From Pseudovibrio sp. Tun.PSC04-5.I4 (GTDB taxonomy: Bacteria > Pseudomonadota > Alphaproteobacteria > Rhizobiales > Stappiaceae): a stretch of DNA of 64,000 nt. Shown here piece by piece: positions 52,025 through 60,889 of this stretch; within the stretch, counting starts at the first letter, position 1, and the number at the start of each line of letters is the position of its first letter. The notes below the pieces were generated by a model. That model was not told where the DNA came from and ran no database searches. It was given only the letters and a program-made list of their open reading frames with translations. A program made the position numbers and the translations under genes. The stretch covers positions 455,001 to 519,000 of the forward strand of contig NZ_FNLB01000006.1 in the NCBI RefSeq assembly GCF_900104145.1. The letters are read 5' to 3'.

Positions 52025-53131
52025 CTAGTTCTTCAAGTTGATCATGCGTTCTACGGATGCACGCGCGCGCGCGGCGACACTTTCTTCAACAATCACTTCA
52101 CCGGACATGTCGACAAGACAATCCAAAATCTTTGCAAGGGTGATGCGCTTCATGTGCGGGCACAGGTTGCAGGGGCGAATGTAATGAACATCCGGCGTGG
52201 AAGACGCAACGTTATCAGCCATAGAACACTCGGTGATCATCATCACCTTTTCTGGCTTGTTGTCCTTCACCCAGTCAATCATATGCGCGGTGGAGCCAGC
52301 AAAATCGGCTTCCGCAACAACCTCTGGAGTGCATTCAGGGTGCGCGATAATTTTTACATCAGGATCAACCGCGCGGTAATCACGCAGTTCGTCCGCAGTA
52401 AATCGCTCATGTACTTCGCAAGAACCCGCGTAAGTCAAAACGTTTACATCGGTCTGATTGTTCACATTGGCAGCAAGATATTGGTCAGGAATCAGAAAAA
52501 CCGTATCCGCACCCATTGCCTCCACCACCTGCACAGCGTTGGAAGAGGTGCAGCAGATGTCACACTCGGCTTTCACCTCCGCAGAGGTATTGACGTAAGT
52601 AACGATAGGAACGCCCGGATTTTCTGCACGCAACCTACGGACATCAGCACCAGTGATGGATTCCGCCAGCGAGCAGCCAGCATCCATATCCGGAATAAGA
52701 ACGATCTTGTCTGGAGAAAGGATCTTGGAAGTCTCGGCCATGAAGTGCACACCACACTGCACAATCACGTCTGCCTCTGTTTTTCCCGCTTCCTTGGCAA
52801 GCTGCAAGCTGTCGCCAACAATATCAGCAACACCGTGGAAAATATCCGGTGTCATGTAATTGTGCGCCAGAATGACGGCGTTGCGCTCTTTCTTCAGTTT
52901 GTTAATCGCATGGATGAGGGGAGCAAGCGCAGCCCACTCGATGGCGGGAATGAAATCCTTCACCTTCTCATAAGCGTCCGCCGTCGCAGCAATCACTTCA
53001 GGCGTATAAGCCAGATCAGGGCGCGCAACGGGGGCATAACGTTGCTGTGCTGTTAAGCCGGTGCTGGCAGTGATGCCATCAATATTGGAAGCAATGCCAT
53101 CAATGTTGGCGCTAAGTGTCGTGAAAGACAT
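52025..53131 (-). CDS. nadA: Quinolinate synthase
   Basis: 4Fe-4S enzyme condensing iminoaspartate and dihydroxyacetone phosphate to quinolinate. ATG 53131 (GAGGAA 8 nt upstream) gives 368 residues; the ATG at 53176 lies inside a palindromic operator and is less likely. Cluster cysteines are expected at Cys126 (VQCGVHFMAET), Cys193 or 194 (DICCTSSNAV) and Cys324 (CNLCPHMKRI). The N-terminus carries a near-exact repeat, NIDGIASNIDGITAS. Two palindromes upstream suggest NAD-responsive control, plausibly by the NrtR encoded at 58626. Confidence 0.95.
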   Translation of the reverse strand: MSFTTLSANIDGIASNIDGITASTGLTAQQRYAPVARPDLAYTPEVIAATADAYEKVKDFIPAIEWAALAPLIHAINKLKKERNAVILAHNYMTPDIFHGVADIVGDSLQLAKEAGKTEADVIVQCGVHFMAETSKILSPDKIVLIPDMDAGCSLAESITGADVRRLRAENPGVPIVTYVNTSAEVKAECDICCTSSNAVQVVEAMGADTVFLIPDQYLAANVNNQTDVNVLTYAGSCEVHERFTADELRDYRAVDPDVKIIAHPECTPEVVAEADFAGSTAHMIDWVKDNKPEKVMMITECSMADNVASSTPDVHYIRPCNLCPHMKRITLAKILDCLVDMSGEVIVEESVAARARASVERMINLKN

Positions 53132-53169
53132 ATGCTTTTCCTCAGGCTTTCCAGTTTTAAACCAGAATG

Positions 53170-53184
53170 TACTCATTTTGAGTA
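53170..53184. promoter_or_regulatory. Palindromic operator A upstream of nadA
   Basis: TACTCATTTTGAGTA, two 6-bp half-sites (TACTCA/TGAGTA) around a 3-nt centre, 39 nt before the nadA start. Operator B repeats the same core. Confidence 0.6.
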
Positions 53185-53232
53185 TAAGGGGGTTATAAAA
53201 AAATACGGCCGCAAAGCCGGATTAAACCCTTA

Positions 53233-53247
53233 TGCTCATTTTGAGTT
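53233..53247. promoter_or_regulatory. Palindromic operator B at the nadA promoter
   Basis: TGCTCATTTTGAGTT, sharing CTCATTTTGAGT with operator A. The centres lie 63 bp apart, about six helical turns. It sits right after the predicted -10, over the likely transcription start, which suits repression. Confidence 0.55.
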
Positions 53248-53276
53248 TTTATAATACGCTTTGGACTACCGGACAA
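53248..53276 (-). promoter_or_regulatory. Predicted nadA promoter
   Basis: On the minus strand, -35 TTGTCC (53276-53271), a 17-bp spacer and -10 TATAAA (53253-53248). Transcription would begin within operator B. Confidence 0.5.
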
Positions 53277-53425
53277 CCTATTCTTTTGCCTGATGCATAT
53301 GGAAGATGCTGCTCTATTGAATTTTCGGTTTCAAAAGAAGCGCTTAATTCATTAAATTTGTCATGTGCAAATGTAGATAAGGGCTCAAACACGTCCAACC
53401 TCAAGGAGATTGGAGTCCCGAGCCC

Positions 53426-54148
53426 TCATCTGAAATTCAATAGATGTTTCAGTTCTAATTTCGCTGGAACGTAGCTGGACGGGTTACCATCAGCACCTTG
53501 ATTGACCATGTAATACTGGTTCTCAGAGGTATCAAACACAAGGAAACCATCCTGATCGGCAGGCTTTGTCTGTGTGCCCCATGGAGACTGGATAACAACT
53601 TCACCAGCAGGTGCGTAACCGATTGCAGACATACGAACCATCTCAACAGGAACAGTCTTCAACGCACCGGTCAGGCCAGCATCTTTCGCATCAAACATCG
53701 CCAGCACTTCTGGAGCCATGCCCAAACGCTTCACAAGACGGGTGTTTTTGGCAGCAACTTCATCAAGACCAACGAGTTCATATTTGGTGTCGAAGGTCTC
53801 TTTGCCAATCACGTAAAAATCAGGGCCGGTTTTGCTCATCTGCAACGCAACAACAGAACCAACATTTTTTGCAATGTAGGCATCATCGTAACTGGTGGAA
53901 TCAACGGAACCCAATGGGCCACTGATAGCTTCTGGCAAGTCTGCGAGCTTATCGCCGGTGATCTTCCAACCAAGGATTGGACGGTCCTTGATGTAAAGCT
54001 CAAGTGTTGGCGCGTTCTTTTCAACGCGGGCAGTCAGTTCTGCCTGGCTTTGAATGTCATCTTGTGCAGATGCAGCAAGTGGTGCGCTGACAGCAAAAGC
54101 GAGCATGCCCGCTGCAAAGGTTTTACCGAGTGAAAATGTGTGAGTCAT
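53426..54148 (-). CDS. Exported protein of unknown function
   Basis: 240 residues with a clear signal peptide (GMLAFAVSAPLAASAQD, cleavage near residue 29). The mature part is a soluble domain with no cysteines; visible blocks are LYIKDRPILGWKITGDKL, PDFYVIGKETFDTKYELVGL and VPVEMVRMSAIGYAPAGEVV. The mix of secretion and strand-rich sequence suggests a periplasmic binding or chaperone role, but I do not recognise the family. AGGGG lies 6 nt before ATG 54148. It lies upstream of nadA on the same strand, with the nadA promoter between. Confidence 0.75.
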   Translation of the reverse strand: MTHTFSLGKTFAAGMLAFAVSAPLAASAQDDIQSQAELTARVEKNAPTLELYIKDRPILGWKITGDKLADLPEAISGPLGSVDSTSYDDAYIAKNVGSVVALQMSKTGPDFYVIGKETFDTKYELVGLDEVAAKNTRLVKRLGMAPEVLAMFDAKDAGLTGALKTVPVEMVRMSAIGYAPAGEVVIQSPWGTQTKPADQDGFLVFDTSENQYYMVNQGADGNPSSYVPAKLELKHLLNFR

Positions 54149-54472
54149 CTTTGGCCCCTAACTGTAAATGAGGGAAGTAGGTCACTATCGAAAACAAAGT
54201 CAAGCTCACCTGCGTGATACTCTAATAAATTGAAATCTATTAGTATTCTCACATATGAGTGGTTTAAACCTCAGGTTGCTGAGCCGCGAAAGTACTCTAC
54301 GAATTACTAAGTATTCCAAAAGCTAATAGGTCCCCTCAGTTATTTGAATTATTGTTGATCAGTAATATGGACTAAGCACGCTCTGGTACGCGCTGCATTG
54401 CGATAAAATTATTGGAAGACCCACGTACAGGTTCGGACGGAACTAATCTGTGCGTTGGGGAGGAAATTGCCT
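54149..54472. other. Intergenic region upstream of the MFS transporter
   Basis: 324 AT-rich nt between divergent genes. No convincing ORF, repeat or terminator was seen; promoters for both neighbours are expected here. Confidence 0.4.
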
Positions 54473-55732
54473 ATGTCCCAAGCGACCCAAGTTGCCGAAC
54501 GCGCACCCGTTCGGTTTGGACCAAGTGTCCCGCTCATCATCATCAGTGGATGTATCATTGGCATTCTCTCATTTGGACCCCGTTCCACGCTGGGCTTGTT
54601 TCTAACTCCTATGTCCAGCGAGTTTGGTTGGGGCAGGGATGTCTTTGCTTTCGCGCTCGCACTGCAAAACCTCGTCTGGGGTGTTGCCCAGCCGTTTGCT
54701 GGCATGATGGCTGATAAATATGGAACCGGCAGAACGCTGGTTGTAGGCGCTGTGATTTATGCAGCTGGCCTGTTCCTCATGAGCATGTCCGACACAGGGC
54801 TGATGCTTCAGGTCTCGGCTGGTATCCTGATCGGTCTGGGAATTGCCTTCACATCCTTCTCTCTGGTGCTGGCCGCATTCGCGCGCTCCGTTCAGCCCAA
54901 ATACCACGGCATCGCATTTGGAGTAGGAACAGCTGCAAGCTCCTTTGGACAGTTCCTGTTCGCCCCGCTCGGCCTTGGTTTGATTGAAGGCTTCGGCTGG
55001 TCAAATGCACTTGTTTACATGGCGGGTCTTGTCCTCGTTGTGCCGCTGTTCGCCTACATCTTGCGTGGGCGTTCCGCCTCGGTGCCAGAAAACACATCAG
55101 ACGCACAAGCGGCGATGACCCTTTCCCAAACGTTGGCGCTGGCTTTTAAAACCCGCGACTACATCCTGCTGACCTTCGGCTTCTTTGTCTGTGGGTTCCA
55201 TGTGGCCTTCATCACGGTTCATATGCCCACCTTCATTGTAGATCAGGGCTTTGACATCTCGTTGGGGGCTTGGGCATTGGCGATGATCGGCCTGTTCAAT
55301 ATTGTCGGCTCCATGTCCTCGGGGATTTTGGGCACCCGCATGCCGAAGCAATATTTGCTGTCGTTCATCTATATCGCTCGCTCTATTGCCATAGCGCTCT
55401 ACATCACACTGCCAGTGACCGAAACCTCAACGCTCGTCTTCGCTGCGACCATGGGTGTGTTGTGGCTTTCAACAGTGCCGCCGACAAGTGGACTGGTTGC
55501 GGTGATGTTCGGACCCCGCTTTATGGCAACGCTGTTTGGTATCGTGTTTTTCTCCCACCAGATCGGGTCCTTTCTCGGTGTCTGGCTGGGCGGTGTGTTC
55601 TACGAGCAAAGCGGCAATTACGATGCTATCTGGTGGTTGGGAATCGCGCTGGGAATCTTTGCCGCAATCGTGCATTGGCCGATCCGCGAACAGTCCGCAA
55701 TGAAGGGTCGACTGGAAGTTCAACCCGCGTAA
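54473..55732 (+). CDS. Major facilitator superfamily transporter
   Basis: 419 residues from ATG 54473 (GAGG 9 nt upstream; a start at 54455 is possible). Twelve membrane helices are expected, with MFS motif A in the first intracellular loop (GMMADKYGTGRTLVVG). The overall style (FGPRSTLGLFLTPMSSEFGW at the first periplasmic loop) is that of the oxalate/formate antiporter-like and monocarboxylate group. The substrate is unknown; the following acuI gene hints at a short carboxylate such as acrylate or propionate, which is inference only. Confidence 0.88.
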   Translation: MSQATQVAERAPVRFGPSVPLIIISGCIIGILSFGPRSTLGLFLTPMSSEFGWGRDVFAFALALQNLVWGVAQPFAGMMADKYGTGRTLVVGAVIYAAGLFLMSMSDTGLMLQVSAGILIGLGIAFTSFSLVLAAFARSVQPKYHGIAFGVGTAASSFGQFLFAPLGLGLIEGFGWSNALVYMAGLVLVVPLFAYILRGRSASVPENTSDAQAAMTLSQTLALAFKTRDYILLTFGFFVCGFHVAFITVHMPTFIVDQGFDISLGAWALAMIGLFNIVGSMSSGILGTRMPKQYLLSFIYIARSIAIALYITLPVTETSTLVFAATMGVLWLSTVPPTSGLVAVMFGPRFMATLFGIVFFSHQIGSFLGVWLGGVFYEQSGNYDAIWWLGIALGIFAAIVHWPIREQSAMKGRLEVQPA

Positions 55733-55749
55733 CGTCCCTATAAGTGTAA

Positions 55750-55791
55750 TTAGGTAATAATCTCAGTGAGATAGCTGGGTTTATTACCTAA
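55750..55791. repeat. 11-bp inverted repeat between MFS gene and acuI
   Basis: TTAGGTAATAA (55750-55760) and TTATTACCTAA (55781-55791) are perfect inverted copies around a 20-nt spacer. It may be a terminator for the MFS gene (TTATTTTCTT follows) or an operator for acuI, which starts 74 nt later. Confidence 0.55.
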
Positions 55792-55864
55792 CGTTATTTT
55801 CTTGCTTTGGGCATCACCTTCTGCGAGCTTCGGCTTATTGTGATTTCTTGAAAAGGAAAAGCCT

Positions 55865-56860
55865 GTGAGCGAGTTTGACGCCCTCTGGATTGAAGCAGAT
55901 GAAAGCGGACGTAAGCCGCTACCAGCCAAGTGGAACAAAGTCACCGTAGATCAGCTCTCTCAGGGCGATGTAACGGTGAAGGTCACGCACACCACGATCA
56001 ACTACAAAGATGGTCTGGCTTTGGCTGGATCTCCGGGTATCATCCGCAAATTCCCAATGGTTCCGGGCATTGATGTGGTTGGCGAAGTGCTGACCAGCGA
56101 GAGCTCACGCTTCAAAGCAGGCGATCAGGTGCTGCTCAACGGCTATGGTGTCGGAGAAGTTCACACCGGGGCCTACGCGCAAGTCGCTCGCCTCAAATCC
56201 GAATGCCTGCTGAAGCGCCCGGTCGAGCTATCTGCTGCACGGACGGCTGCCATTGGCACCGCTGGTTACACGGCAATGCTTTGCGTTATGGCGCTGGAAA
56301 AATACGGTATCACACCCTCTGACGGTCCTGTTGCAGTGTCCGGCGCATCCGGTGGTGTTGGCACCGTTGCTATTAGCCTTCTTTCCAAACTCGGTTTTGA
56401 AGTCATCGCCTTCACAGGCCGAACTGAAGAAGCTGACTTCCTGAAAAGCCTCGGCGCAAGTGAAGTTCTGGATCGCGCTGAGCTGGTTGAGCAGGGCAGG
56501 CCAATGGGCAAGGAACGCTGGGCCGCAGCTGTTGATGTGGCAGGCAGCCACACACTGGTAAATTTGCTGGCACAAACCAAATATGGCGGTGCTGTCGCGG
56601 CTTGCGGTCTTGCGCAAGGTATGGACATACCAGCCTCTGTCATGCCGTTCATCCTGCGCGGTGTTGCGCTGCTGGGCGTAGATTCCGTCATGGCACCAAT
56701 GGACAAGCGCGAAGAAGCCTACCGCCGTCTGGTGCGTGATCTCGACCTTGCTAAGCTGGATGCTCTGTCTGAAACAATCAAACTGGCAGATGTAGAAGCG
56801 CGCGCGGCCAAGCTGCTCAAAGGGCAAGTCCGCGGACGGACCATCGTAGAAGTTCAATAA
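55865..56860 (+). CDS. acuI: Acrylyl-CoA reductase (NADPH), AcuI family
   Basis: Zinc-independent medium-chain dehydrogenase/reductase, 331 residues, GTG start with AAGGAAAA upstream. The AcuI signature regions are THTTINYKDGLALAGSPGII and FPMVPGIDVVGEV, followed by the NADPH-binding SGASGGVGTVAISLLSKLGF (about 158-177). AcuI reduces acryloyl-CoA to propionyl-CoA, which detoxifies acrylate formed from DMSP or other sources in marine bacteria. A YhdH-type quinone oxidoreductase role cannot be excluded because the families overlap. Confidence 0.88.
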   Translation: MSEFDALWIEADESGRKPLPAKWNKVTVDQLSQGDVTVKVTHTTINYKDGLALAGSPGIIRKFPMVPGIDVVGEVLTSESSRFKAGDQVLLNGYGVGEVHTGAYAQVARLKSECLLKRPVELSAARTAAIGTAGYTAMLCVMALEKYGITPSDGPVAVSGASGGVGTVAISLLSKLGFEVIAFTGRTEEADFLKSLGASEVLDRAELVEQGRPMGKERWAAAVDVAGSHTLVNLLAQTKYGGAVAACGLAQGMDIPASVMPFILRGVALLGVDSVMAPMDKREEAYRRLVRDLDLAKLDALSETIKLADVEARAAKLLKGQVRGRTIVEVQ

Positions 56861-56885
56861 CCAATACCGCAACCATGAAAAGCGA

Positions 56886-56923
56886 AAACCCCGCACCAGC
56901 TGATGCTGATGTGGGGTTTCTTA
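56886..56923. terminator. Bidirectional intrinsic terminator (acuI / sleB)
   Basis: AAACCCCGCA (56886-56895) pairs with TGTGGGGTTT (56910-56919), with an inner CAGC/GCTG helix. It is T-rich after the stem and lies between convergent acuI and the cell-wall hydrolase gene. Confidence 0.8.
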
Positions 56924-56970
56924 TTGGTGCGGTCAGGGCGCCAAATTAATTTGCCAACGAGTTGGAGAGC

Positions 56971-58176
56971 TTAGCTCCACCCACCTCTATAGGTTTTGTA
57001 AAAGATGTGTTTTCCGATACGTTTTTTGCGCTGCATAGTCGGAGCCCAGTTCGGGCGAACGTAAGTCGCGTGGTAGTGCGTGGATGCATCAACCTCTGGA
57101 ATGCTCACTTCACCATTGACGATCTGTTGTGCAATCTTCTTGGCTTTTGCCCAAGGGCCAGCTTCTGTCACGCGCTCTGGAATGCCATCACAGGCAAACG
57201 AGAACTGACAGGCATTCTTCTTGCCTTTGTTCTGGTAAACCACACCACATACGCTATTCGGGTAGGTCGGGTTTTTCAGCCGGTTGAGAACAACCTGCGC
57301 TACGGCAATCTGCCCATCCCGTGGCTCACTGCGGGCTTCAAAGTAGATAGCCTCCGCAAGACACCGCAGTTCTTGTTTGGAACGTGTCGCCTTTGGCAGA
57401 GACCGCATGTACCACCAGTGCGGATTTGTTTTCGCATAGGAAGCAAGTTCGCGGTCAGAAAGCTGAGGCTTTCCCGAAGGGGTGATTGAAACTTTTGGTT
57501 TGTTCAACAAGGCATCAAACGGAGCCTTGTCAGTTTGCGGCGTAGCGGGAGCATAAGCTGTTGCCAGCGCAATTCCGTTTTGCTTTGCAATCGAAATCGG
57601 CTCAACCTGTTTTGCCTTCTGTGCCATTTGTGTACGGGCAGCGACGGCGGCACGCTTGGCTGCTTTGCCAAGTGGCGAATTATCTGATTGCCCGGTGGTG
57701 GAAAGACCAGCAAGCGCATCTCCGCCATAATAGCCGTTAAACGCCATCTGGGGTAACTGAGAAACGAAACGGTCAGAGCTTTTCGGCTTCCCTGCATTCT
57801 GGATGAAAGCCACAACACGGCTCGGCAAAGTGCTGCTCTGCATATCGCTTTTGCCAGTGCGGTTTACCGCAAACTGCTGAGTGTCTACTTTTGTAACTGG
57901 AATGAAGTATTTGGCAAACTGTCCGCTCTCCCGGTCAGAGACGAACTGCATCCATCGAGGAGTATCCTCATCAAGGGTGCCTGTGAGTGCTGGAATATCC
58001 TGATAGGCAACTGGAGACGACACAACCGCCCCAGCTGCAAGGCTTGCAGCTAGAAAAGGGTACTTAAAGTACATGAGGACAGAACGGCGTCCCTCATTCT
58101 TTTTGATCCCACGGCCCGACATACGCAATCTACTCCACTCAACGCCCAAAACGCAGCGCATCAAAGCCCCAAACAT
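56971..58176 (-). CDS. SleB-type cell wall hydrolase
   Basis: 401 residues from ATG 58176 (GGAAGG upstream); the frame is open to 58317, and starts at 58122 or 58074 are also possible. A short N-terminal hydrophobic segment (FLAASLAAGAVVSSPVAYQ) precedes a low-complexity linker of about 190 residues. The C-terminal Hydrolase_2 domain has CLAEAIYFEARSEP with the catalytic Glu, GQIAVAQVVLNRL, and paired cysteines in SVCGVVYQNKGKKNACQFSF. It cleaves peptidoglycan, here presumably for cell growth or division since this group does not sporulate. Confidence 0.88.
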   Translation of the reverse strand: MFGALMRCVLGVEWSRLRMSGRGIKKNEGRRSVLMYFKYPFLAASLAAGAVVSSPVAYQDIPALTGTLDEDTPRWMQFVSDRESGQFAKYFIPVTKVDTQQFAVNRTGKSDMQSSTLPSRVVAFIQNAGKPKSSDRFVSQLPQMAFNGYYGGDALAGLSTTGQSDNSPLGKAAKRAAVAARTQMAQKAKQVEPISIAKQNGIALATAYAPATPQTDKAPFDALLNKPKVSITPSGKPQLSDRELASYAKTNPHWWYMRSLPKATRSKQELRCLAEAIYFEARSEPRDGQIAVAQVVLNRLKNPTYPNSVCGVVYQNKGKKNACQFSFACDGIPERVTEAGPWAKAKKIAQQIVNGEVSIPEVDASTHYHATYVRPNWAPTMQRKKRIGKHIFYKTYRGGWS

Positions 58177-58625
58177 GGAGCCCACCTTCCGAAGTCGACA
58201 GGGTGAGGAAGCCCGAAAAAATCTCTCCCACCCGTCAGTCTTTCGGATGGATGCATTTTTCACTTTTAACCTTGATATAAAGTTAAATTCGTAAAAACCC
58301 CAGTAATTCTGCCACACTTCATGCCGCTGACAGCCAGCATATGGTTAATGCGCCGAGGCAGTACTCACCAAAAAACTAGGGCTATTTCATGTCTGGGTGG
58401 AGTTTTCAGTTGGGCAAAAACCATAGGATTCAAAAGGCGCAATGCAGTAAATTACACATATGAAATAACGGATGATCACGAGGAGTTCAACACTATCAAA
58501 ATCTTAACGCGGGCAGGGATAGAGCCACATAATAAATCCACAACTCTGTTCTTTGGGAGAAAAAATGCCGATAAAAATTCTCAAAAAACTGTAGATAACG
58601 CAACGGAAGTTAAAGAAAATAGGAA
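58177..58625. other. Region between SleB and NrtR genes
   Basis: 449 nt. A 123-codon plus-strand frame (58321-58692) runs into the nrtR 3' end in antisense, has no ribosome binding site and resembles nothing, so I do not call it. It is AT-rich around 58440-58600. No terminator or repeat stands out. Confidence 0.4.
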
Positions 58626-59603
58626 TCAGAGCAAGCTGACTCGCAATCCGGGAGCAGGGCGCTCCTTCAAAATATCCCGTCGGAACCGATAGAGCGCAGC
58701 AGGGCGTCCGCCAGTTGCGGTTGAGGTGCGACCTGTCTGTTCAACCAACTGTCCGGTTTCAACAAGACGGCGGAAATTTTGCTTATGAAGATGGCGACCA
58801 GAGATGGCTTCCACTGTTTGCTGAAGGTCCGTCAGAGTGAATTCAGGCGGCATCAGCTCAAACACCACCGGACGATACTTCAGCTTTGCCCGTAAGCGGG
58901 AAAGGGCGGTCGCCAGAATGCGGCGGTGGTCGTGTGCAAGGCCTTCGCCAAGGTCTGGCAAGTCACCCCGTTCAGCAGCTTTAGGCTGTCCATCCCGCAA
59001 AGCCTCATACATAAGGCCGGCTCCATACAACAGCTCATAGCGGTCCAGTACACGCTCCTCATCCCATTCCAGCGTTCCGATGCCGAAAGCCAGTTGATAG
59101 CGATCTTTGCGGCTGAGTTCCTGAAAAACCCCGCTATCAGGTTCTGGCACTTTGCAGAACCCGTTCATGTTGGGTTGGATGATGCTATCAAGAAGAGCAG
59201 GCTGCCCACCTCGCCAATCTTCCCATGGAAAGAAGTCATACCAAGGCCGCCAGCGTGCGCCTTGCTGCGCCAGCAAGCGTTCTGACTCTGGGGTTTGACG
59301 GGTAAGCGCCAGATATCCAACAGAGACCATGTGCGGCTCACCCGCTTTGGCCAGTGAGTAGCGATCTCTATCTCCAAACGTATAGAGCTGTTCCACATGT
59401 CCAAGATGGAGGGCGGTCTGTTCTTTCACAAAAGCGCGGAGCCCAAGTTCAAACGTTCGGTGGTGGCGAGGATCAAACGGACCAGAGGGCAAACCCAAAA
59501 GCTCATCGGGATTTTTTTGCGGCACGGTCAGAACAAAGGGAACCTTGTCCTTTACAGAAACAATGACAGCATTAAGCCCAATGCCGAGCTGAACAGGGGC
59601 CAT
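58626..59603 (-). CDS. nrtR: NUDIX-type transcriptional regulator of NAD metabolism (NrtR-like)
   Basis: ATG 59603 (GGAG 5 nt upstream) gives 325 residues; ATG 59651 or 59660 are alternatives. The N-terminal NUDIX-like domain starts LGIGLNAVIVSVKDKVPFVL but the full NUDIX box is not intact, as in other NrtR proteins that bind ADP-ribose without hydrolysis. The C-terminal winged helix domain is typical: VVFELMPPEFTLTDLQQTVE, HLHKQNFRRLVETGQLVEQT and GGRPAALYRF. NrtR represses NAD synthesis genes, and two palindromes sit at nadA in this window. Confidence 0.85.
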   Translation of the reverse strand: MAPVQLGIGLNAVIVSVKDKVPFVLTVPQKNPDELLGLPSGPFDPRHHRTFELGLRAFVKEQTALHLGHVEQLYTFGDRDRYSLAKAGEPHMVSVGYLALTRQTPESERLLAQQGARWRPWYDFFPWEDWRGGQPALLDSIIQPNMNGFCKVPEPDSGVFQELSRKDRYQLAFGIGTLEWDEERVLDRYELLYGAGLMYEALRDGQPKAAERGDLPDLGEGLAHDHRRILATALSRLRAKLKYRPVVFELMPPEFTLTDLQQTVEAISGRHLHKQNFRRLVETGQLVEQTGRTSTATGGRPAALYRFRRDILKERPAPGLRVSLL

Positions 59604-59670
59604 GTCAGCTCCGCTGCGGGCTGCATCTCCTGTCTCAAGTGCTCTGTTCATCTGTGCCATGCTCCGTATG

Positions 59671-60198
59671 TCAGGCAGGTTGCGCCAAACGACCAATATC
59701 CAATGAAAACGGATTACCCTCAAAGGTCTCAGCGCCGCGGCCTATTTCTCTTATAGCTTGTATCATGCGCCCCGCACGCTGCAAGTGGGTGTCTGCCAGT
59801 GCAATCAAGCGGGGGTTCGGTGTTGCAACCGGAGAAACTGCCCGTAAATGCAGGGCAAGGTCCTGCTCATTAGCGACAGGCGCACCAGCACAGGCAATGA
59901 TATAGGCCGCAGCCGTAGACCGGCTCACTCCGGCCCAGCAATGCACAAGCAGAGCCCCCCCAAGCGCAACATCTTGGGAGAATCCCAAAATCTGGGTGAC
60001 ATGCTCAAGGCAAGGGGCAATAAGATCGTCCCGTTCCTCGGCAATATCATTGAACTCCAACACAAGGTGATGCGCTGCCTCAAAACCACCGGGAAGCTGA
60101 ACGTCTGTGCCCGGAGACACCAGAGACAGGACATGACTTGGCTGTGCTCTAATTAGAGTACCTTCGAGTTTGGAAAGCGGGCAAACATGCAACATCAT
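59671..60198 (-). CDS. Tyrosine/dual-specificity protein phosphatase family protein
   Basis: 175 residues with the cysteine phosphatase loop HCWAGVSRSTAAAY (Cys87, Arg93), and an upstream Asp in FNDIAEERDD that could be the general acid. The substrate is unknown. Its start overlaps the stop of the HD gene by 4 nt and nrtR follows, so it lies in the ygfZ-HD-phosphatase-nrtR row. A nearby nucleotide regulator raises the possibility of a phosphorylated nucleotide substrate, but that is speculation. Confidence 0.85.
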   Translation of the reverse strand: MMLHVCPLSKLEGTLIRAQPSHVLSLVSPGTDVQLPGGFEAAHHLVLEFNDIAEERDDLIAPCLEHVTQILGFSQDVALGGALLVHCWAGVSRSTAAAYIIACAGAPVANEQDLALHLRAVSPVATPNPRLIALADTHLQRAGRMIQAIREIGRGAETFEGNPFSLDIGRLAQPA

Positions 60199-60839
60199 CT
60201 GGCCTGTAATTCAGATTTGCGAGCTTGATCCAGCTCCTCGAACCGAGCCAGAAACGCTTCCTGCGCGGCTTTGGTTGGCAGAGGCACTATGAGGTGCGCC
60301 AGAGCGTCCAGTTGCGCATTCGTCACTTTTGCAGGGCGTCCAAAAATCTTGTCGGCTTCATCTTTGCTAAAGCCAGCAAGATGAATTGCTTCCAGATAAG
60401 CGCTGATAATATCAGCTTTCTTGGCCAGCTTCGCGATGCTCTTTGGTAACTCTGGCGGCAGCTCGAAAGCCTGGTGGATGGCATGGTGCAGGCGTTCTTC
60501 AACCGCCTTATAGGTTCCGCCCATCACATTCTTGAAAGGGGAGATCATATCGCCAACCACATATTCGGGTGCATCATGCAGCAACACCGCCATGCGCCAT
60601 TGAATTTCCAGATCTGGCTTCAACATCAATGCGATGTCTTCCACCACCACACTGTGCTGGGCAACGGAGAAGGCATGGTCGCCAATCGTCTGCCCGTTCC
60701 ACCGCGCAACACGAGCCAGACCATGCGCGATGTCAGAAAGTTCCACATCAAGTGGGGAAGGGTCCAACAAATTCAGCCGTCTTCCAGAAAGCATTCGTTG
60801 CCATGCACGGGGGGAAGAAGAGGAAAGCTCAGCACACAT
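60195..60839 (-). CDS. HD-domain phosphohydrolase (YfbR-like)
   Basis: 214 residues. The metal-binding HD set is visible: His62 (SVAQHSVVVED), His88-Asp89 (MAVLLHDAPEYVVGDMISPF) and a later Asp (KKADIISAYLEA). YfbR relatives dephosphorylate deoxynucleoside monophosphates; the start region PRAWQRMLSGRRLNLLDPSP is typical of alphaproteobacterial members. No clear ribosome site precedes ATG 60839, but it lies 50 nt after ygfZ and overlaps the phosphatase gene, indicating an operon. Confidence 0.85.
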   Translation of the reverse strand: MCAELSSSSPRAWQRMLSGRRLNLLDPSPLDVELSDIAHGLARVARWNGQTIGDHAFSVAQHSVVVEDIALMLKPDLEIQWRMAVLLHDAPEYVVGDMISPFKNVMGGTYKAVEERLHHAIHQAFELPPELPKSIAKLAKKADIISAYLEAIHLAGFSKDEADKIFGRPAKVTNAQLDALAHLIVPLPTKAAQEAFLARFEELDQARKSELQAR

Positions 60840-60889
60840 ATGTCAATCAAACCGGTTATCAGGGGTTTAGGGAAGTTTCACGGTATCTC

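Noticed and set aside
52154..53056. Plus-strand 300-codon open frame
   Set aside because: It is antisense to nadA, whose cluster cysteines and motifs are all intact.
58321..58692. Plus-strand 123-codon frame between sleB and nrtR
   Set aside because: It has no ribosome site, overlaps the nrtR 3' end in antisense by 67 nt and has no recognisable sequence; kept only as gap content.
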